From the NCBI GenBank assembly GCA_002343445.1, contig DDSP01000048.1, positions 88,605 through 152,604 on the forward strand: a DNA stretch of 64,000 nt, written 5' to 3'. Below, one piece after another: positions 8,650 through 18,131 of the stretch. This stretch comes from Chthonomonas sp. UBA2387 (GTDB lineage Bacteria; Armatimonadota; Fimbriimonadia; Fimbriimonadales; Fimbriimonadaceae). Position 1 is the first letter of the stretch, and every line of letters begins with the position of its first letter. The notes under the pieces are model-generated. The model had not been told where the DNA came from. It was given only the letters and a program-made list of their open reading frames with translations, and did no database searches. The position numbers were made by a program, and so were the translations under genes.

Positions 8650-11373
8650 ATGACTTTGACCCATTTCGCCCCGATCGCGGCCGTTCTGGCCCTTGCCGGA
8701 TTCGCCGCCGCACAGCGCTCCGCCTTGCAGGTGGACATCGAGCGCTTGCGGAGCCGCGACGAGATCGCCGCGCGCACCGATGAAGCCGTGCGGACGTTCG
8801 CCAAGACGTTGGCGCTGCAGACGCGCGCGGCGCGCGACGCCCGCCGGTCCATCCAGGTCCGGGAGCCTCTGTACTTCACGCCCGTGACGGTGCGCGTGAA
8901 CCCCACGCCGCCGCGCAAGACACGGGGCGGACCGGGACCGCTGACCCTGGTTTTCGACGATTCGGGTTCGCGGGCTTTCCCCAGCGACTACCGCCAGTTC
9001 CTGAGCAAGCTCTACGATCAGGCGAAGCCGACGCTCGACCTGGTGTTCGGTTCGCCAGCGCAGGGAGGCACCGTCCGCGTCCGAAACTACGACGCCGACA
9101 TCGCCGACCGCGAGTACCTCGCCGGAGGCTACTTCCTCCCCGACAACGGCTCGGGCGAGCCGGAGATCCGATTTCCGCTCTACACGTCGGGCGGCGAACT
9201 GCACATGCCCAGCGCAGCGGTCAACTTCATCCACTGTCTGTTGCTGGCTTATCTTGGCCCGGCCCCGTTCGAGTTCGACGCGTTTCAGGAGGGCTTGGTC
9301 CGGGCGGCCACGATGCGCGTGGCGCGGTCTCCGGGGGTCATGCCGAGCGGCTTGGACCCGGAACTCGTCGAGGCCGTCCTCGACCTCAACTACGACGCGG
9401 GACCCCGTTACGACTGGACCAACCAGCCCGCCCTGAGCGGCCCGACGTTCATCGCACCGAACCTCCGCACCACGCCGCTCCCCATCGGCGGCAGTTTGGG
9501 CGGCCTGTACCTGCAACGCTACCGCATGGCGGGCGCAGCATGGCAGAAGGTGCTCGTCGAGCATCCCGGCTTCGCCAAGGAGTTTCTCACGCGCTACCAC
9601 GGTTCCAAGGGCACCTCGGGCGATGTGGCGGCGCTGGTGGCGATGGCCGATCAGGCGATCAAGGCGCTGGCCGGGCCGAGCGGCACCGTCGAAGGATTGC
9701 CGTTCCCCGATTGGTTCGCGCGGCAGCACATCTTGGACACCCATCAGGCGTTCGGCACGCGGCTTTTCCTGGAGCCCATCCCGATCGCCGACGGCTTGGG
9801 CGGGTCCGACTTCGGCGTCTTTATTCTGGAAGCGACGTTCTTCTCCTCCGACCTGGCGGGGAACGAGCAGTTGCTGAGCGGCACCGCCTACCCCATCGTT
9901 TGGGACCCGTTCTTCAACCGTGTGTTCACGTCCTCGGGGCAGGACGACCGCATGACGTTCTTCCAGAGCTACGGCTCGGTGACGCCGAACCTGCCCAACC
10001 TCTCGCTCGGCAAGCCTTACGCGGCGACGGTTGATCTGCCCGTGCAGGACCGCATCGCCCGCGTGGTGCTGCCGGCGGGTGCGATCGCCACGGCTTCGAC
10101 GAGCGGCGACCCCAACCATGTGTTCGGGACGGTTGTGGGTGCGCCCGCCGCGACACCCATGAAGGTCCGCATCGGCAATGGGCTGACCACGTTTGGCGAG
10201 CTGACCGTGACCGATGGCGCGTTCGGCGGCAAGTTCGCCACGGCCTTCCAGAACTCGCAGCGGCTGATCGTCGAGGTGCTCCGCGCCGCCGACAACGCCT
10301 TGCTCGCCACGCGGCGCGTGAACAAGGGGCCCGGGCCGTTGGCGTTGGACATCCGCATGGACGCCGAAGCCACGTTCCCCTTCGCCTCCGGGCTGCCCAA
10401 GGGCGTCTCGCTGATCGGCGTGCCCGTGGCCCCGTTCCGGACCGATGCGGCGAGCCTGTTCGGGGTTCCCTCGGGGCAATTGCAGTTGGCCCGCTACAAC
10501 CCCGCGCGCGCGGCCTACGACCTGTTCCCCTCGCTTCCGCCCGTGGAGCAGGGGCATGGCTACTTCCTTCGGCTCAATGCGGCGAAGCCCGGGTTCACGA
10601 TGACCGGGCGGACCGTGCCCAACATGCCCGTGGCCGTCGCGTTGCGGCCGGGCTGGAACCTCATCTCCAACCCCTCGCCCTTCTCGACGGCGTTTGGCAA
10701 CGTGCGCATCGTGCGAGGGTCGGACTTCCCGCGATCCTGGGCGGAAGCCACCAATCCGAGCCAGACGGGCGGGCCGTTGGTGGGTGCGGATGTGTTCAAG
10801 TTCATGCCAGGAAACAACGATCCATTCACGGGCGCTCCCGAAGGGGGCAGCATGGTCGCGGCGACTCACTTCGAGGCAGGGGTCGGCGTCTTTGTTCGCG
10901 TTCTCGCCCCCGAGGGCGTGACCTTGTTGTTCGAAAGGGCCTCGATGGGGACCCTGACCGCACCCGTGCGCGATCGCTGGAGCATGAAGGCGATGACGCG
11001 TTCGGGCCGAGCGGTGACCGAGGTCGTCATCGCGCAATCGAAGTTCGCCAAGGGCGGGGTGGAAGCCCACGACACGCCGACGCCGCCAACGCTCGGCGGG
11101 ACGCAATCCTACTTGTCGTTGAACCAGAACTCGCTGTACCGCGACACGCGAAGCCTGAGCGGGTGGCAGACTTACCGCATGGTTCACGAGAACCTGGAGG
11201 TCGGCAAAACGTACACGACCACGTTCCAGGTCGTCGAGGGCTCGGTCGGCTGGTTCTGGCTCTACGACCCTTCGACGCGCCGGACGCACCGGATACACCC
11301 GAGCTGGAGTTTCTCGTTCGTGGCCCGGACGCCCAAGATGACGTTCGACTATTCCGTGCGGGGTGACTTCTGA
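8650..11373 (+). CDS. Large secreted protein of unknown function (possible degenerate metallopeptidase fold)
   Basis: 907 aa from ATG 8650, chosen because it begins a typical signal peptide (MTLTHFAPIAAVLALAGFAA, cleavage near AAAQ). Residues about 90-310 resemble gluzincin-type peptidase domains in layout, with NFIHCLLLAYLG followed after about ten residues by EGLVRAAT where HExxH...E would be expected, but Glu and the second His are missing. The C-terminal part is beta-rich with repeated GYFLRLN/GWNLISNP-like segments found in surface proteins. The stop codon overlaps the next ATG (TGATG), so translation is coupled. No firm family assignment. Confidence 0.7.
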   Translation: MTLTHFAPIAAVLALAGFAAAQRSALQVDIERLRSRDEIAARTDEAVRTFAKTLALQTRAARDARRSIQVREPLYFTPVTVRVNPTPPRKTRGGPGPLTLVFDDSGSRAFPSDYRQFLSKLYDQAKPTLDLVFGSPAQGGTVRVRNYDADIADREYLAGGYFLPDNGSGEPEIRFPLYTSGGELHMPSAAVNFIHCLLLAYLGPAPFEFDAFQEGLVRAATMRVARSPGVMPSGLDPELVEAVLDLNYDAGPRYDWTNQPALSGPTFIAPNLRTTPLPIGGSLGGLYLQRYRMAGAAWQKVLVEHPGFAKEFLTRYHGSKGTSGDVAALVAMADQAIKALAGPSGTVEGLPFPDWFARQHILDTHQAFGTRLFLEPIPIADGLGGSDFGVFILEATFFSSDLAGNEQLLSGTAYPIVWDPFFNRVFTSSGQDDRMTFFQSYGSVTPNLPNLSLGKPYAATVDLPVQDRIARVVLPAGAIATASTSGDPNHVFGTVVGAPAATPMKVRIGNGLTTFGELTVTDGAFGGKFATAFQNSQRLIVEVLRAADNALLATRRVNKGPGPLALDIRMDAEATFPFASGLPKGVSLIGVPVAPFRTDAASLFGVPSGQLQLARYNPARAAYDLFPSLPPVEQGHGYFLRLNAAKPGFTMTGRTVPNMPVAVALRPGWNLISNPSPFSTAFGNVRIVRGSDFPRSWAEATNPSQTGGPLVGADVFKFMPGNNDPFTGAPEGGSMVAATHFEAGVGVFVRVLAPEGVTLLFERASMGTLTAPVRDRWSMKAMTRSGRAVTEVVIAQSKFAKGGVEAHDTPTPPTLGGTQSYLSLNQNSLYRDTRSLSGWQTYRMVHENLEVGKTYTTTFQVVEGSVGWFWLYDPSTRRTHRIHPSWSFSFVARTPKMTFDYSVRGDF

Positions 11374-12254
11374 TGAGATCGTGGTGGCTGCTCCTGATGT
11401 TGATTCCCGTGGTCCTTGCCGCTGCGTGCGGCGGCGGGGGTGGCGGAGGTGGTGGCGGTCCCGCCAACGTGTTGGTGACGGGGCGCGTGATTGACCTGCG
11501 CACGTTCGGCCCGCCCACCCCTGCGGCGAGCGTGCAGATCGGCTCGGTGGCCGCGTTGACCGATGCCAACGGCGTGTTCCAGCTGTCCGTGCCTGCAGGG
11601 GCCACGTCGGTCGTTATCGACAGCCGGGGCCCTTCCGGCGTGTGGACTTACTCGTTCGCGGCGGCGACCCAACCGACCAACGACGTGGGCGATCTCTACG
11701 TCGCGCCGCAGAAGACGACGGTCACGGGACGTGCGCTCAGCGCCGCCGACGAGTCGCCCGTGGTCGGTGCGCAGGTCGAGTTCGGCGGGCGTCGGGCGAC
11801 CACGTCGGGCTCGGGAGCCTTCACGCTCGCCGATGTCGCGTACGTAGCCGCCGACTTTGCGGGCTTCTGGCAAATCGAAGGCGCCGTGCGCAGCAGCGGC
11901 TTCTTCACCGGCCTGTTCCGCGCCGAACCCTCGATCGCGAATGGCGAAAATGTGGTGGTTTTGGACGATATCCTGCTCATACCCGTCAGCGACACCACAC
12001 CCCCGGACACGCCTTACAATGTTTGGGGGCGCGTGTCACCGGGGGCTAATGCGCCTGGAACGCTCGTGACGGTGAAGCAAGGTGGCACAAGCATTCGACG
12101 CTTCACCGTCGGCGCGAACGGACTGTACTGGTTCTGGCTGACTCCGGGCGCGTACACTCTGAGCTACACCAACGGATCGCTGACCACGGCGGATCAAGCC
12201 GTCAATCTCGAACGGTCCGATCAGGTGGTGAGACGCGATGTCACGCTCAACTAA
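11373..12254 (+). CDS. Lipoprotein with carboxypeptidase-regulatory-like repeats
   Basis: 293 aa. The signal peptide ends LAAAC (lipidated Cys), followed by a run of ten glycines acting as a flexible tether. Three similar beta-sandwich segments follow: TGRVIDL...VAALTDANGVFQLSVPAG, TGRALSA...RRATTSGSGAFTLADV and WGRVSPG...RFTVGANGLYWFWLTPG, the pattern of carboxypeptidase regulatory-like (transthyretin-like) domains. It is probably displayed on a membrane surface. It is translationally coupled to the upstream secreted protein (TGATG) and overlaps the next gene by 17 bases, so three exported products come from one operon. Confidence 0.75.
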   Translation: MRSWWLLLMLIPVVLAAACGGGGGGGGGGPANVLVTGRVIDLRTFGPPTPAASVQIGSVAALTDANGVFQLSVPAGATSVVIDSRGPSGVWTYSFAAATQPTNDVGDLYVAPQKTTVTGRALSAADESPVVGAQVEFGGRRATTSGSGAFTLADVAYVAADFAGFWQIEGAVRSSGFFTGLFRAEPSIANGENVVVLDDILLIPVSDTTPPDTPYNVWGRVSPGANAPGTLVTVKQGGTSIRRFTVGANGLYWFWLTPGAYTLSYTNGSLTTADQAVNLERSDQVVRRDVTLN

Positions 12255-13641
12255 ACGCTGGATCGCCCGATTGCTCGGGACCGTCGCCTTTGTGGCCGGC
12301 GTTCCAGCGGTTGCGCTGTACCTGCGAGAGATCGTCACGCTGGATCCGTTCGCTTCTTATCGGGCGGGCAGCGACAACCCGTGGATGGAGTCTGGCATCA
12401 CGGTCAACCAAGCGACGGTGAGGCACTGGTCGGAGGGCAAGCTGGTCAGCCGAACCCGAGCCGACTCGCTCACGATCCGGGCCGATCGCCAAGTCATCGC
12501 GTTCCGGGACGCCACGGGAGAGGTGAACTCCGAGCAGGGGCGCTTCCATTTCTCGGCTCAGACGGCTTCATGGAACGCCATCGTCAAGAATCTGGACTGC
12601 CCCACTCAGGTGCGGATCTGGAACGACGACCTGGACCTGATCGTCCCGGGGTTCAAGTACAGCCAATCGCGTGGAAAGTTGGACGTGCCCGGCCAAGTGC
12701 GCGGCAAGCTCTATGGCGGCGACTTTTCGGCGCAGGATTTGGTGTATTTCGTCGAAACAGACCGGTACGAAACCGGACCTATCCGGTGGGTCGGGGAGCG
12801 CGACGACGTGGACCTCGGCCAAGAGAAGCGCTCGGGCATCTGGGACGTCTCGGGCAAGAAGATGCGGTCGCTCTCGCGCGATGTCGTCGAGTACACCGAG
12901 GGCGTTGCCAAAGACAGCGAAGGCGAGATCATCGTCAAGGCCAACGTGGTCCAGGTGGACCGCAAGACCGACGTCGTCACCGCCAAGGGCAACGTGCGTT
13001 ACTACGGGCTGGAAGCGAACCTGACCGCCGACCAAGCCGTGGTCTATCGCAAGGAGAAACGCACCGTGCTCACGGGCAACGTCCGCATGCTGGTCAAACC
13101 GGAGGACAAGCAGGTGCTCGAAGAGATCGAGATTCCCCCGATTCGCCCGCTGGTTCCGGACGAGGTGTCCAAGTCGCGTCCTCCCGCCCCAGTCCAGATG
13201 CCTCCGGACAAGGCCAAGGACGACGAGATCCGCGACCCGGCGACGCGGCGCAAGTACCCCATTCTTCTGAGCGCCGACCGCGTGGAGTACTGGTATGCGG
13301 AGGGTTCGCGGCGCGGGGTGGCCACGGGCTCGCCCAATGCGTTCCAGCAACTCTCCGGCGACCGCTGGCGGCACATGTGGGCGTTCCGCGCCGAGTTCGA
13401 CGGCGAAAAGGACGAACTCCAGTTGTTCTCGCAAGAAGAGAAGCGGGACGTGCGCTTCAAGTCTTCGCTGGGCGACGACCTGACGGCCAAGTGGTTCAGG
13501 GTGCTCACCAAGGACGATTCGGACGAATGGGAAGGCGACGACGTCGTCGGCAAGGTCTATGTGGACGACGAAGGCGAACTTCCCCGCTCGAACCGGGGTG
13601 GCGGCGGTGGCGCACCTCCTCCCAGCCGCACCCGAGCCTAG
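12238..13641 (+). CDS. LptA/OstA-like (LptC-like) periplasmic protein
   Basis: 467 aa with one N-terminal membrane anchor (LLGTVAFVAGVPAVALYL). The body is a series of OstA/LptA-type strands; the clearest is VVQVDRKTDVVTAKGNVRYY followed by NLTADQAVVYRKEKRTVLTG, the classical 'x-G-N-V' beta-jellyroll repeat of LPS-transport proteins. The N-terminal anchor plus early repeats resemble LptC. A charged Pro-rich linker and a Gly-rich C-terminus follow. Predicted role: carrying lipopolysaccharide or a similar lipid across the periplasm, which fits a diderm envelope. Start ATG 12238 lies inside the end of the lipoprotein gene. The next gene starts 9 bases after its stop. Confidence 0.7.
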   Translation: MSRSTKRWIARLLGTVAFVAGVPAVALYLREIVTLDPFASYRAGSDNPWMESGITVNQATVRHWSEGKLVSRTRADSLTIRADRQVIAFRDATGEVNSEQGRFHFSAQTASWNAIVKNLDCPTQVRIWNDDLDLIVPGFKYSQSRGKLDVPGQVRGKLYGGDFSAQDLVYFVETDRYETGPIRWVGERDDVDLGQEKRSGIWDVSGKKMRSLSRDVVEYTEGVAKDSEGEIIVKANVVQVDRKTDVVTAKGNVRYYGLEANLTADQAVVYRKEKRTVLTGNVRMLVKPEDKQVLEEIEIPPIRPLVPDEVSKSRPPAPVQMPPDKAKDDEIRDPATRRKYPILLSADRVEYWYAEGSRRGVATGSPNAFQQLSGDRWRHMWAFRAEFDGEKDELQLFSQEEKRDVRFKSSLGDDLTAKWFRVLTKDDSDEWEGDDVVGKVYVDDEGELPRSNRGGGGGAPPPSRTRA

Positions 13642-13650
13642 CCGAAGCCG

Positions 13651-14655
13651 ATGAGCGATCTGCTGAGCGTCACGCCGAGCGGCCTCTACTGCGAGGCGGG
13701 CGGCTTCTACATTGACCCGTGGCGTCCCGTGGAACGCGCCGTCGTGACGCACGCGCACAGCGACCATGCTCGTCCGGGCTCCAAGCGCTACCTTTGCTCG
13801 TCGGCGTGCGCCCCGTTCGTGCGGTTGCGCTGCGGCGAGGAGTCGGCGATCTCCTGCCTCGAGTTCGGCGAGCGTCGGACGATCAACGGGGTGACGCTCA
13901 GCCTCCACCCCGCCGGGCACATCCTGGGTTCGGCGCAAGTGCGCGTGGAACACCAAGGCGAGGTTTGGGTGGTGACCGGCGACTACAAGACCGAGCCCGA
14001 CCCCACGGTCGAGCCGTTCGAGTTGGTGCGGTGCCACACGCTGATCACGGAGTGCACGTTCGGGCTGCCCGTCTATCGTTGGCCAGAGGCGCTGGCGGAG
14101 TTCGAGCGGATCAACGCGTGGTGGGCGGCCAACCAATCGGCGGGACGCACCAGTGTGCTCATGGGTTACTCGCTCGGTAAGGCCCAGCGTCTGCTGGCCG
14201 GAGTGGATGCCGGGCTCGGCCCGATCTTCGCCCACGGGGCGGTTCTTGGCCCGACGCAGGCGTACCGCGATCAGGGCATCCGACTGCCGCCTGTGCGGCC
14301 GGTTTCCGAGGCTCCGCTGGACGTGGATTGGCCGCGCGCCTTGGTCGTCGCGCCGCCCGGCGCCGAGGCCACGCCCTGGATGCGCCGGTTTCGCGAGTCG
14401 GCGACAGCCTTCGCCTCGGGCTGGATGGCGGTGCGCGGGATCAAGCGGCGGCGGGGCGTCGAGCGGGGATTCGTGATCAGCGACCATGTGGATTGGCCGG
14501 CGCTCATGGAGGTGGTCGCGGCGACGGGGGCTTCACGCGTCTTGACCACGCACGGCTACTCGGCGGTGGTCGCCAAGCACCTGAGCGAGCGGGGACTCGA
14601 CTCCTCGCCCCTGGAGACGCAGTTCCGAGGCGAGGCCGAGGAGGAAGGCGCGTGA
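13651..14655 (+). CDS. Ligase-associated DNA exonuclease, metallo-beta-lactamase fold
   Basis: 334 aa of the TIGR04122 type (mRNA 3'-end processing factor/Artemis-like). The metal motif HAHSDH appears near residue 35, followed by HPAGHILGSAQV, VTGDYKTEPDPT, TECTFGLPVY and SDHVDWP, all family hallmarks. The gene overlaps the ATP-dependent DNA ligase start as GTGA, the usual pairing for this family. In many genomes these two accompany an Lhr-type helicase and a metallophosphoesterase, neither of which is next to them here. Likely role: trimming DNA ends before ligation. Confidence 0.9.
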   Translation: MSDLLSVTPSGLYCEAGGFYIDPWRPVERAVVTHAHSDHARPGSKRYLCSSACAPFVRLRCGEESAISCLEFGERRTINGVTLSLHPAGHILGSAQVRVEHQGEVWVVTGDYKTEPDPTVEPFELVRCHTLITECTFGLPVYRWPEALAEFERINAWWAANQSAGRTSVLMGYSLGKAQRLLAGVDAGLGPIFAHGAVLGPTQAYRDQGIRLPPVRPVSEAPLDVDWPRALVVAPPGAEATPWMRRFRESATAFASGWMAVRGIKRRRGVERGFVISDHVDWPALMEVVAATGASRVLTTHGYSAVVAKHLSERGLDSSPLETQFRGEAEEEGA

Positions 14656-16235
14656 AGCGTTTCGTGCGCCTGTTCGAGGCGCTGGACGGCACGACGGCCA
14701 CCAAGGAGAAGATCGCCCTCCTGCGCGCCTACTTCGAAGAGGCCGAGCCCGAGGATGCCGCGTGGGCCGTGTGGCTGCTCTCGGGAAACAAACCCAAGGG
14801 CTCGGCCAACCGGACGCGGCTCGCCGCTTGGGCCAGCGAGGAAGCGGGCATCGCGGGCTGGCTGTTCGACGAGTGCCGTTCAGCCGTGGGCGACTTCGCC
14901 GAGACCATCGCCTTGCTGCTGCCCAAGGCCTGCGGCTCCGAGACGGGATTCACGTTGGCCGAGAATGCCGCCAAGATCGAATCGCTCGCCGTGCTCGACG
15001 AAACGGGCCAGCGGGAGGTCGTCCTGAGCGCCTGGCGCGGCATGGACGGAGCCGAGCGGCTCGTATTCAACAAACTGGTGACCGGGGCGTTTCGTGTCGG
15101 GGTCTCGCGCGACTTGGTGGTTCGCGGCTTGTCCGAGGCCTTGGGCGTGCCACGGGACGAGGTCGTGCACCGCTTGATGGGCGACTGGCGCCCGACGGCC
15201 GAGTTCTTCTCCTCACTGACCGACGGGGCCCCAAGCCCGTTGGACCGTCCCTACCCGTTTTGCCTCGCCCACCCCATCGCGGGCGACCCGGCGGAACTGG
15301 GCGCGATCGAAGGGTGGCAGGCCGAATGGAAGTGGGATGGCATTCGCGCGCAGGTGATCCGACGCAATGGGACGACGGCCATCTGGTCGCGCGGCGAGGA
15401 ACTGGTGACCGACCGCTACCCCGAGATCGAGCAAGCCAGCCGCCTGCTGCCTGAGGGTTGTGTGCTGGATGGCGAGTTGCTTCCGTGGGGCGAGGGGGGA
15501 CCGATGCCGTTCAACCAACTCCAGCGCCGCATCGGGCGCAAGACGGTGGGCGCGAAGCTGTTGGCCGAGATTCCCGTCGTGCTGATGGCTTACGACCTGC
15601 TGGAATCCGACGGCCAAGACTGCCGCCCTCTGCCCTTGAGCGAACGCCGAGACCGCTTGGCGGCCGTGGTGAACGAAGCGGGCCACCCGTTCCTGTTGTC
15701 TCCGACCGTCGCGGCGGGCTCTTGGGAGGAGCTAGGTGCCCTGCAGCGGTCCGCCTTGGGTCGTGGCGCGGAGGGGTTGATGCTCAAGCGGTTGGACTCG
15801 CCCTACGGAGTGGGCCGCAGGAGGGGCGCGTGGTGGAAATGGAAGCTCCAGCCGCGCAGCGTGGATGCCGTCTTGATGTACGCCTTGCGCGGTTCGGGAA
15901 GTCGGGCGTCGTTGTTCACCGATTACGCGTTCGGCGTGTGGAAGGGCCACGAGCTGGTGACGATCGCCAAGGCGTACTCGGGACTGACGAACGCGGAGAT
16001 CCGCGAGGTGGACGCGTACATCCGCGCCAACACTCTGGAGAAGATCGGGCCCGCCCGCACCGTGCCGCCGGAACTCGTGTTCGAGATAGGGTTCGAGGGC
16101 ATCCAGAAGTCGACGCGCCACAAGTCGGGCTACGCCGTCCGATTCCCGCGCATCTTGCGTTGGCGACGCGACAAGCGTCCCGAGGACGCCGACACCCTTG
16201 AGACGGTCGCTTCGCTCTTCGAGCCGCTAGAATAG
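14652..16235 (+). CDS. ATP-dependent DNA ligase (exonuclease-associated type)
   Basis: 527 aa from GTG 14652, overlapping the previous stop (GTGA). The adenylation motif I EWKWDGIRAQ carries the catalytic Lys near residue 227; VLDGELLPW, GLMLKRLDSPYG, AWWKWKLQP (motif V) and the OB-fold region with GPARTVPPELVFEIGFEGI follow. The N-terminal 200 residues are the DNA-binding domain of LigB/PP_1105-type ligases. No LigD polymerase or phosphoesterase domain is attached. It seals ends produced with the coupled exonuclease, probably in double-strand or stationary-phase repair. Confidence 0.9.
   Translation: MKRFVRLFEALDGTTATKEKIALLRAYFEEAEPEDAAWAVWLLSGNKPKGSANRTRLAAWASEEAGIAGWLFDECRSAVGDFAETIALLLPKACGSETGFTLAENAAKIESLAVLDETGQREVVLSAWRGMDGAERLVFNKLVTGAFRVGVSRDLVVRGLSEALGVPRDEVVHRLMGDWRPTAEFFSSLTDGAPSPLDRPYPFCLAHPIAGDPAELGAIEGWQAEWKWDGIRAQVIRRNGTTAIWSRGEELVTDRYPEIEQASRLLPEGCVLDGELLPWGEGGPMPFNQLQRRIGRKTVGAKLLAEIPVVLMAYDLLESDGQDCRPLPLSERRDRLAAVVNEAGHPFLLSPTVAAGSWEELGALQRSALGRGAEGLMLKRLDSPYGVGRRRGAWWKWKLQPRSVDAVLMYALRGSGSRASLFTDYAFGVWKGHELVTIAKAYSGLTNAEIREVDAYIRANTLEKIGPARTVPPELVFEIGFEGIQKSTRHKSGYAVRFPRILRWRRDKRPEDADTLETVASLFEPLE
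16228..16233 (+). promoter_or_regulatory. -10 box for a leaderless transcript
   Basis: TAGAAT at 16228-16233 is exactly 6 bases before ATG 16240, which would place transcription start at the A of ATG. It lies inside the last codons of the ligase gene. No ribosome-binding sequence precedes the ATG. Confidence 0.5.
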
Positions 16236-16239
16236 GCGT

Positions 16240-17562
16240 ATGCGCTTGGTTGCTGGGTTGTTGTTCGCGTTGAGTTGCCTGTCGGTCTCGGCCCAGGTGT
16301 TCGAATTCACCGTTTTGCCCTCGGCGAGCGGCATCAATGGTGCGATGGAGGTGCGGCTGGACACGGACGGCACGCTGATCGGCAACTACGACACGGCGAG
16401 CAACCCCACGGGGACGCGAACCAAGCCGGGGCTGTTCGGTTCGTTTCTCGACACGGAGAACGTCGCCGTGCCCGTCGAGGTGTTCGGCACGGTCGGCAGC
16501 CGCTCGGCGGGTTCGATCTCGACCCAATCTTCGGGCAACTTCACGTTGGAGATCGACCCCGCGTTGGGCAAGGCGTATGTGACGCGGTTCTCCTTGGACT
16601 TCTTGAACGGTTCGTCGCTCTCGATTCCGTCCAACATCTCGCTGCGCCAAAACGGGTTCCGGACGCGCTCGCCTTCGTTCTTTTACCTAGGCGGCACCAT
16701 CGGGTTGCCGATCGGCAACGTCACCGTGGGCTCTCTTCGCGGCACCCAGATGGAGCCGAGCCCTCTGGGCACATGCAACACGCTGTCGGCGACCCAGTAC
16801 AGCGTGGCGGTTCCGATCCCGCTCGTGCTTTCGGGCTCGATGCTGGTCATGGGGTCCGAGATCCCCTTGCCGCCTATCCCCTTTGAGATCCTGCTCATGG
16901 GCGTGGTGACCGTGGATGGTGCATCGGCGACGGTGGCATCGCAGAGCAGCTTCACCCTTGAAGAGACGCGCCAGCCCAACCAGCCGATCCCACCCTTCGA
17001 TTTGGCGCTACCCACCACGGGCGACCCCGCCAACGTGATCATGAGTCTCATCCTGACCGAGCAGACCACCTACTTCCAGGGCACGAACACGATGGCCTGT
17101 TCAGGCCCCGTGTTGGCCTCGGGACACGTGGACGCGACGGTGACCTTCCAGGACCTCGCGCCCGGCATCTACGGGCCACAGGATGCCACGATGGACATCT
17201 ACGATGTGGCTACGGGCGACCTCGTGTACCGCCGAGGACTGCTGCCCGCGGCCGGTCTGCACGCCATCCGGTTGCCGCACGGCACCTACGACTTGGCGCT
17301 CAAGGAGAGCCACTGGCTGCGCCGTCGTGTGCGCGTGACGGTGGGAACGACGCCGGTAGCGGCCACGCTGTCGCTGCTCAACGGCGACGTGAACGGGGAC
17401 AACTCGGTGAACATCGCCGACTACCTGATCGTTCGAGGGGCGTTCGGCACCTCATCCGACAGCCCGAACTATGTTGCCGCCGCCGACTTGGACGGCAACG
17501 GTTCGGTCAACGCCACCGACTTCCTGATCCTCCGAAAGAACTTCGGGCGCGCGGGCGACTGA
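16240..17562 (+). CDS. Secreted protein with C-terminal type I dockerin repeat
   Basis: 440 aa. Signal peptide MRLVAGLLFALSCLSVSAQ. The central 350 residues are Ser/Thr/Gly-rich beta structure without a recognised family. The last 60 residues are a dockerin I pair: GDVNGDNSVNIADYLIVRGA and ADLDGNGSVNATDFLILRKN, each with the EF-hand-like calcium loop D-x-N-x-D-x-S/N. No cohesin was seen in the window. In Planctomycetes and Armatimonadota such dockerins occur on many secreted proteins, and their partner is often unknown. It is probably transcribed from its own -10 at 16228 as a leaderless message. Confidence 0.8.
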   Translation: MRLVAGLLFALSCLSVSAQVFEFTVLPSASGINGAMEVRLDTDGTLIGNYDTASNPTGTRTKPGLFGSFLDTENVAVPVEVFGTVGSRSAGSISTQSSGNFTLEIDPALGKAYVTRFSLDFLNGSSLSIPSNISLRQNGFRTRSPSFFYLGGTIGLPIGNVTVGSLRGTQMEPSPLGTCNTLSATQYSVAVPIPLVLSGSMLVMGSEIPLPPIPFEILLMGVVTVDGASATVASQSSFTLEETRQPNQPIPPFDLALPTTGDPANVIMSLILTEQTTYFQGTNTMACSGPVLASGHVDATVTFQDLAPGIYGPQDATMDIYDVATGDLVYRRGLLPAAGLHAIRLPHGTYDLALKESHWLRRRVRVTVGTTPVAATLSLLNGDVNGDNSVNIADYLIVRGAFGTSSDSPNYVAAADLDGNGSVNATDFLILRKNFGRAGD

Positions 17563-17575
17563 GCCAAGTGGGCTT

Positions 17576-17625
17576 GGAGGGACGCTCCATCGCGTCCTCG
17601 GCTGTCGGGCATGACGGAGCATGCC
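17576..17625. repeat. Single degenerate REPIN copy on the other side of the transposase
   Basis: A 50-bp copy of the same paired-hairpin unit found at 18132-18490, with the first stem shortened (GACGCTCCATCGCGTC) and the right-hand CCTCC replaced by AGCTC. Together with the array it flanks the RAYT gene on both sides. Confidence 0.75.
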
Positions 17626-17650
17626 AGCTCAGGAGGCCCGAAAACGCTGA

Positions 17651-18106
17651 TTACCAGCTCAGTCGGTTCATGGTGCCCTGGAACGGCCAGTTCTCAGACG
17701 CCTTGACCAATCCGTGCCGCACCGGATTCTCCTGTACGTAAAGCCACTTCTCCCCGTAGCTCTCAGTTGAACGCAACTGGCGGTCCCAAAAGCTACGTTG
17801 CCAGATAGGCTGGTCCCGCGGCTCGGGCCATTCTCGGCTGACCAAACTCTTGAAGAATGCCACCCACCGCTCAAGCGCGATCTCCTCGGCAGGAGAAACA
17901 AACGCGTGAATGTGGTCGGGCATGATGCAGTATCGCCCGACTTTCCATGCGTCGGCTCTCGTCCAAGCGGACCGAATCAACGCGTGGGCAGTGTCATTGG
18001 CCAACAACGGCCGCCTACCGTCAGTGCAAACGGTAAGCATCACGAGAACCGGTCTGGTGGCGCTGTCGACGGGCGGTACATGAATGGGCGCCTTGCGTTC
18101 GCGCAC
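17651..18106 (-). CDS. REP-associated tyrosine transposase (RAYT, Y1 family)
   Basis: 151 aa. The HUH-type metal motif is in MPDHIHAFV; the C-terminal KWLYVQENPVRHGLV carries the likely catalytic Tyr and the N-P-V-x-H/A-G-L signature of the TnpA_REP group. RRPLLAN and IWQRSFWD are also family features. These single-strand DNA transposases act on REP/REPIN hairpins, and this one is flanked by them (17576-17625 and 18132-18490). GTG 18106 is the longest start, but no ribosome-binding site supports it. The gene seems intact and is probably domesticated in the usual RAYT manner, one copy per REPIN population. Confidence 0.9.
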   Translation of the reverse strand: MRERKAPIHVPPVDSATRPVLVMLTVCTDGRRPLLANDTAHALIRSAWTRADAWKVGRYCIMPDHIHAFVSPAEEIALERWVAFFKSLVSREWPEPRDQPIWQRSFWDRQLRSTESYGEKWLYVQENPVRHGLVKASENWPFQGTMNRLSW

Positions 18107-18131
18107 GATACCGGCAGTTTAGCATCAGGTT

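Noticed and set aside
8587..11298. 903-codon open frame on the minus strand opposite the secreted protein
   Set aside because: It mirrors the codon positions of the plus-strand gene, is Arg/His-rich without domains, and results from high GC content. The same applies to long frames at 3926-5554 (+), 12568-14487 (-), 19051-20580 (-) and 22150-24363 (+).
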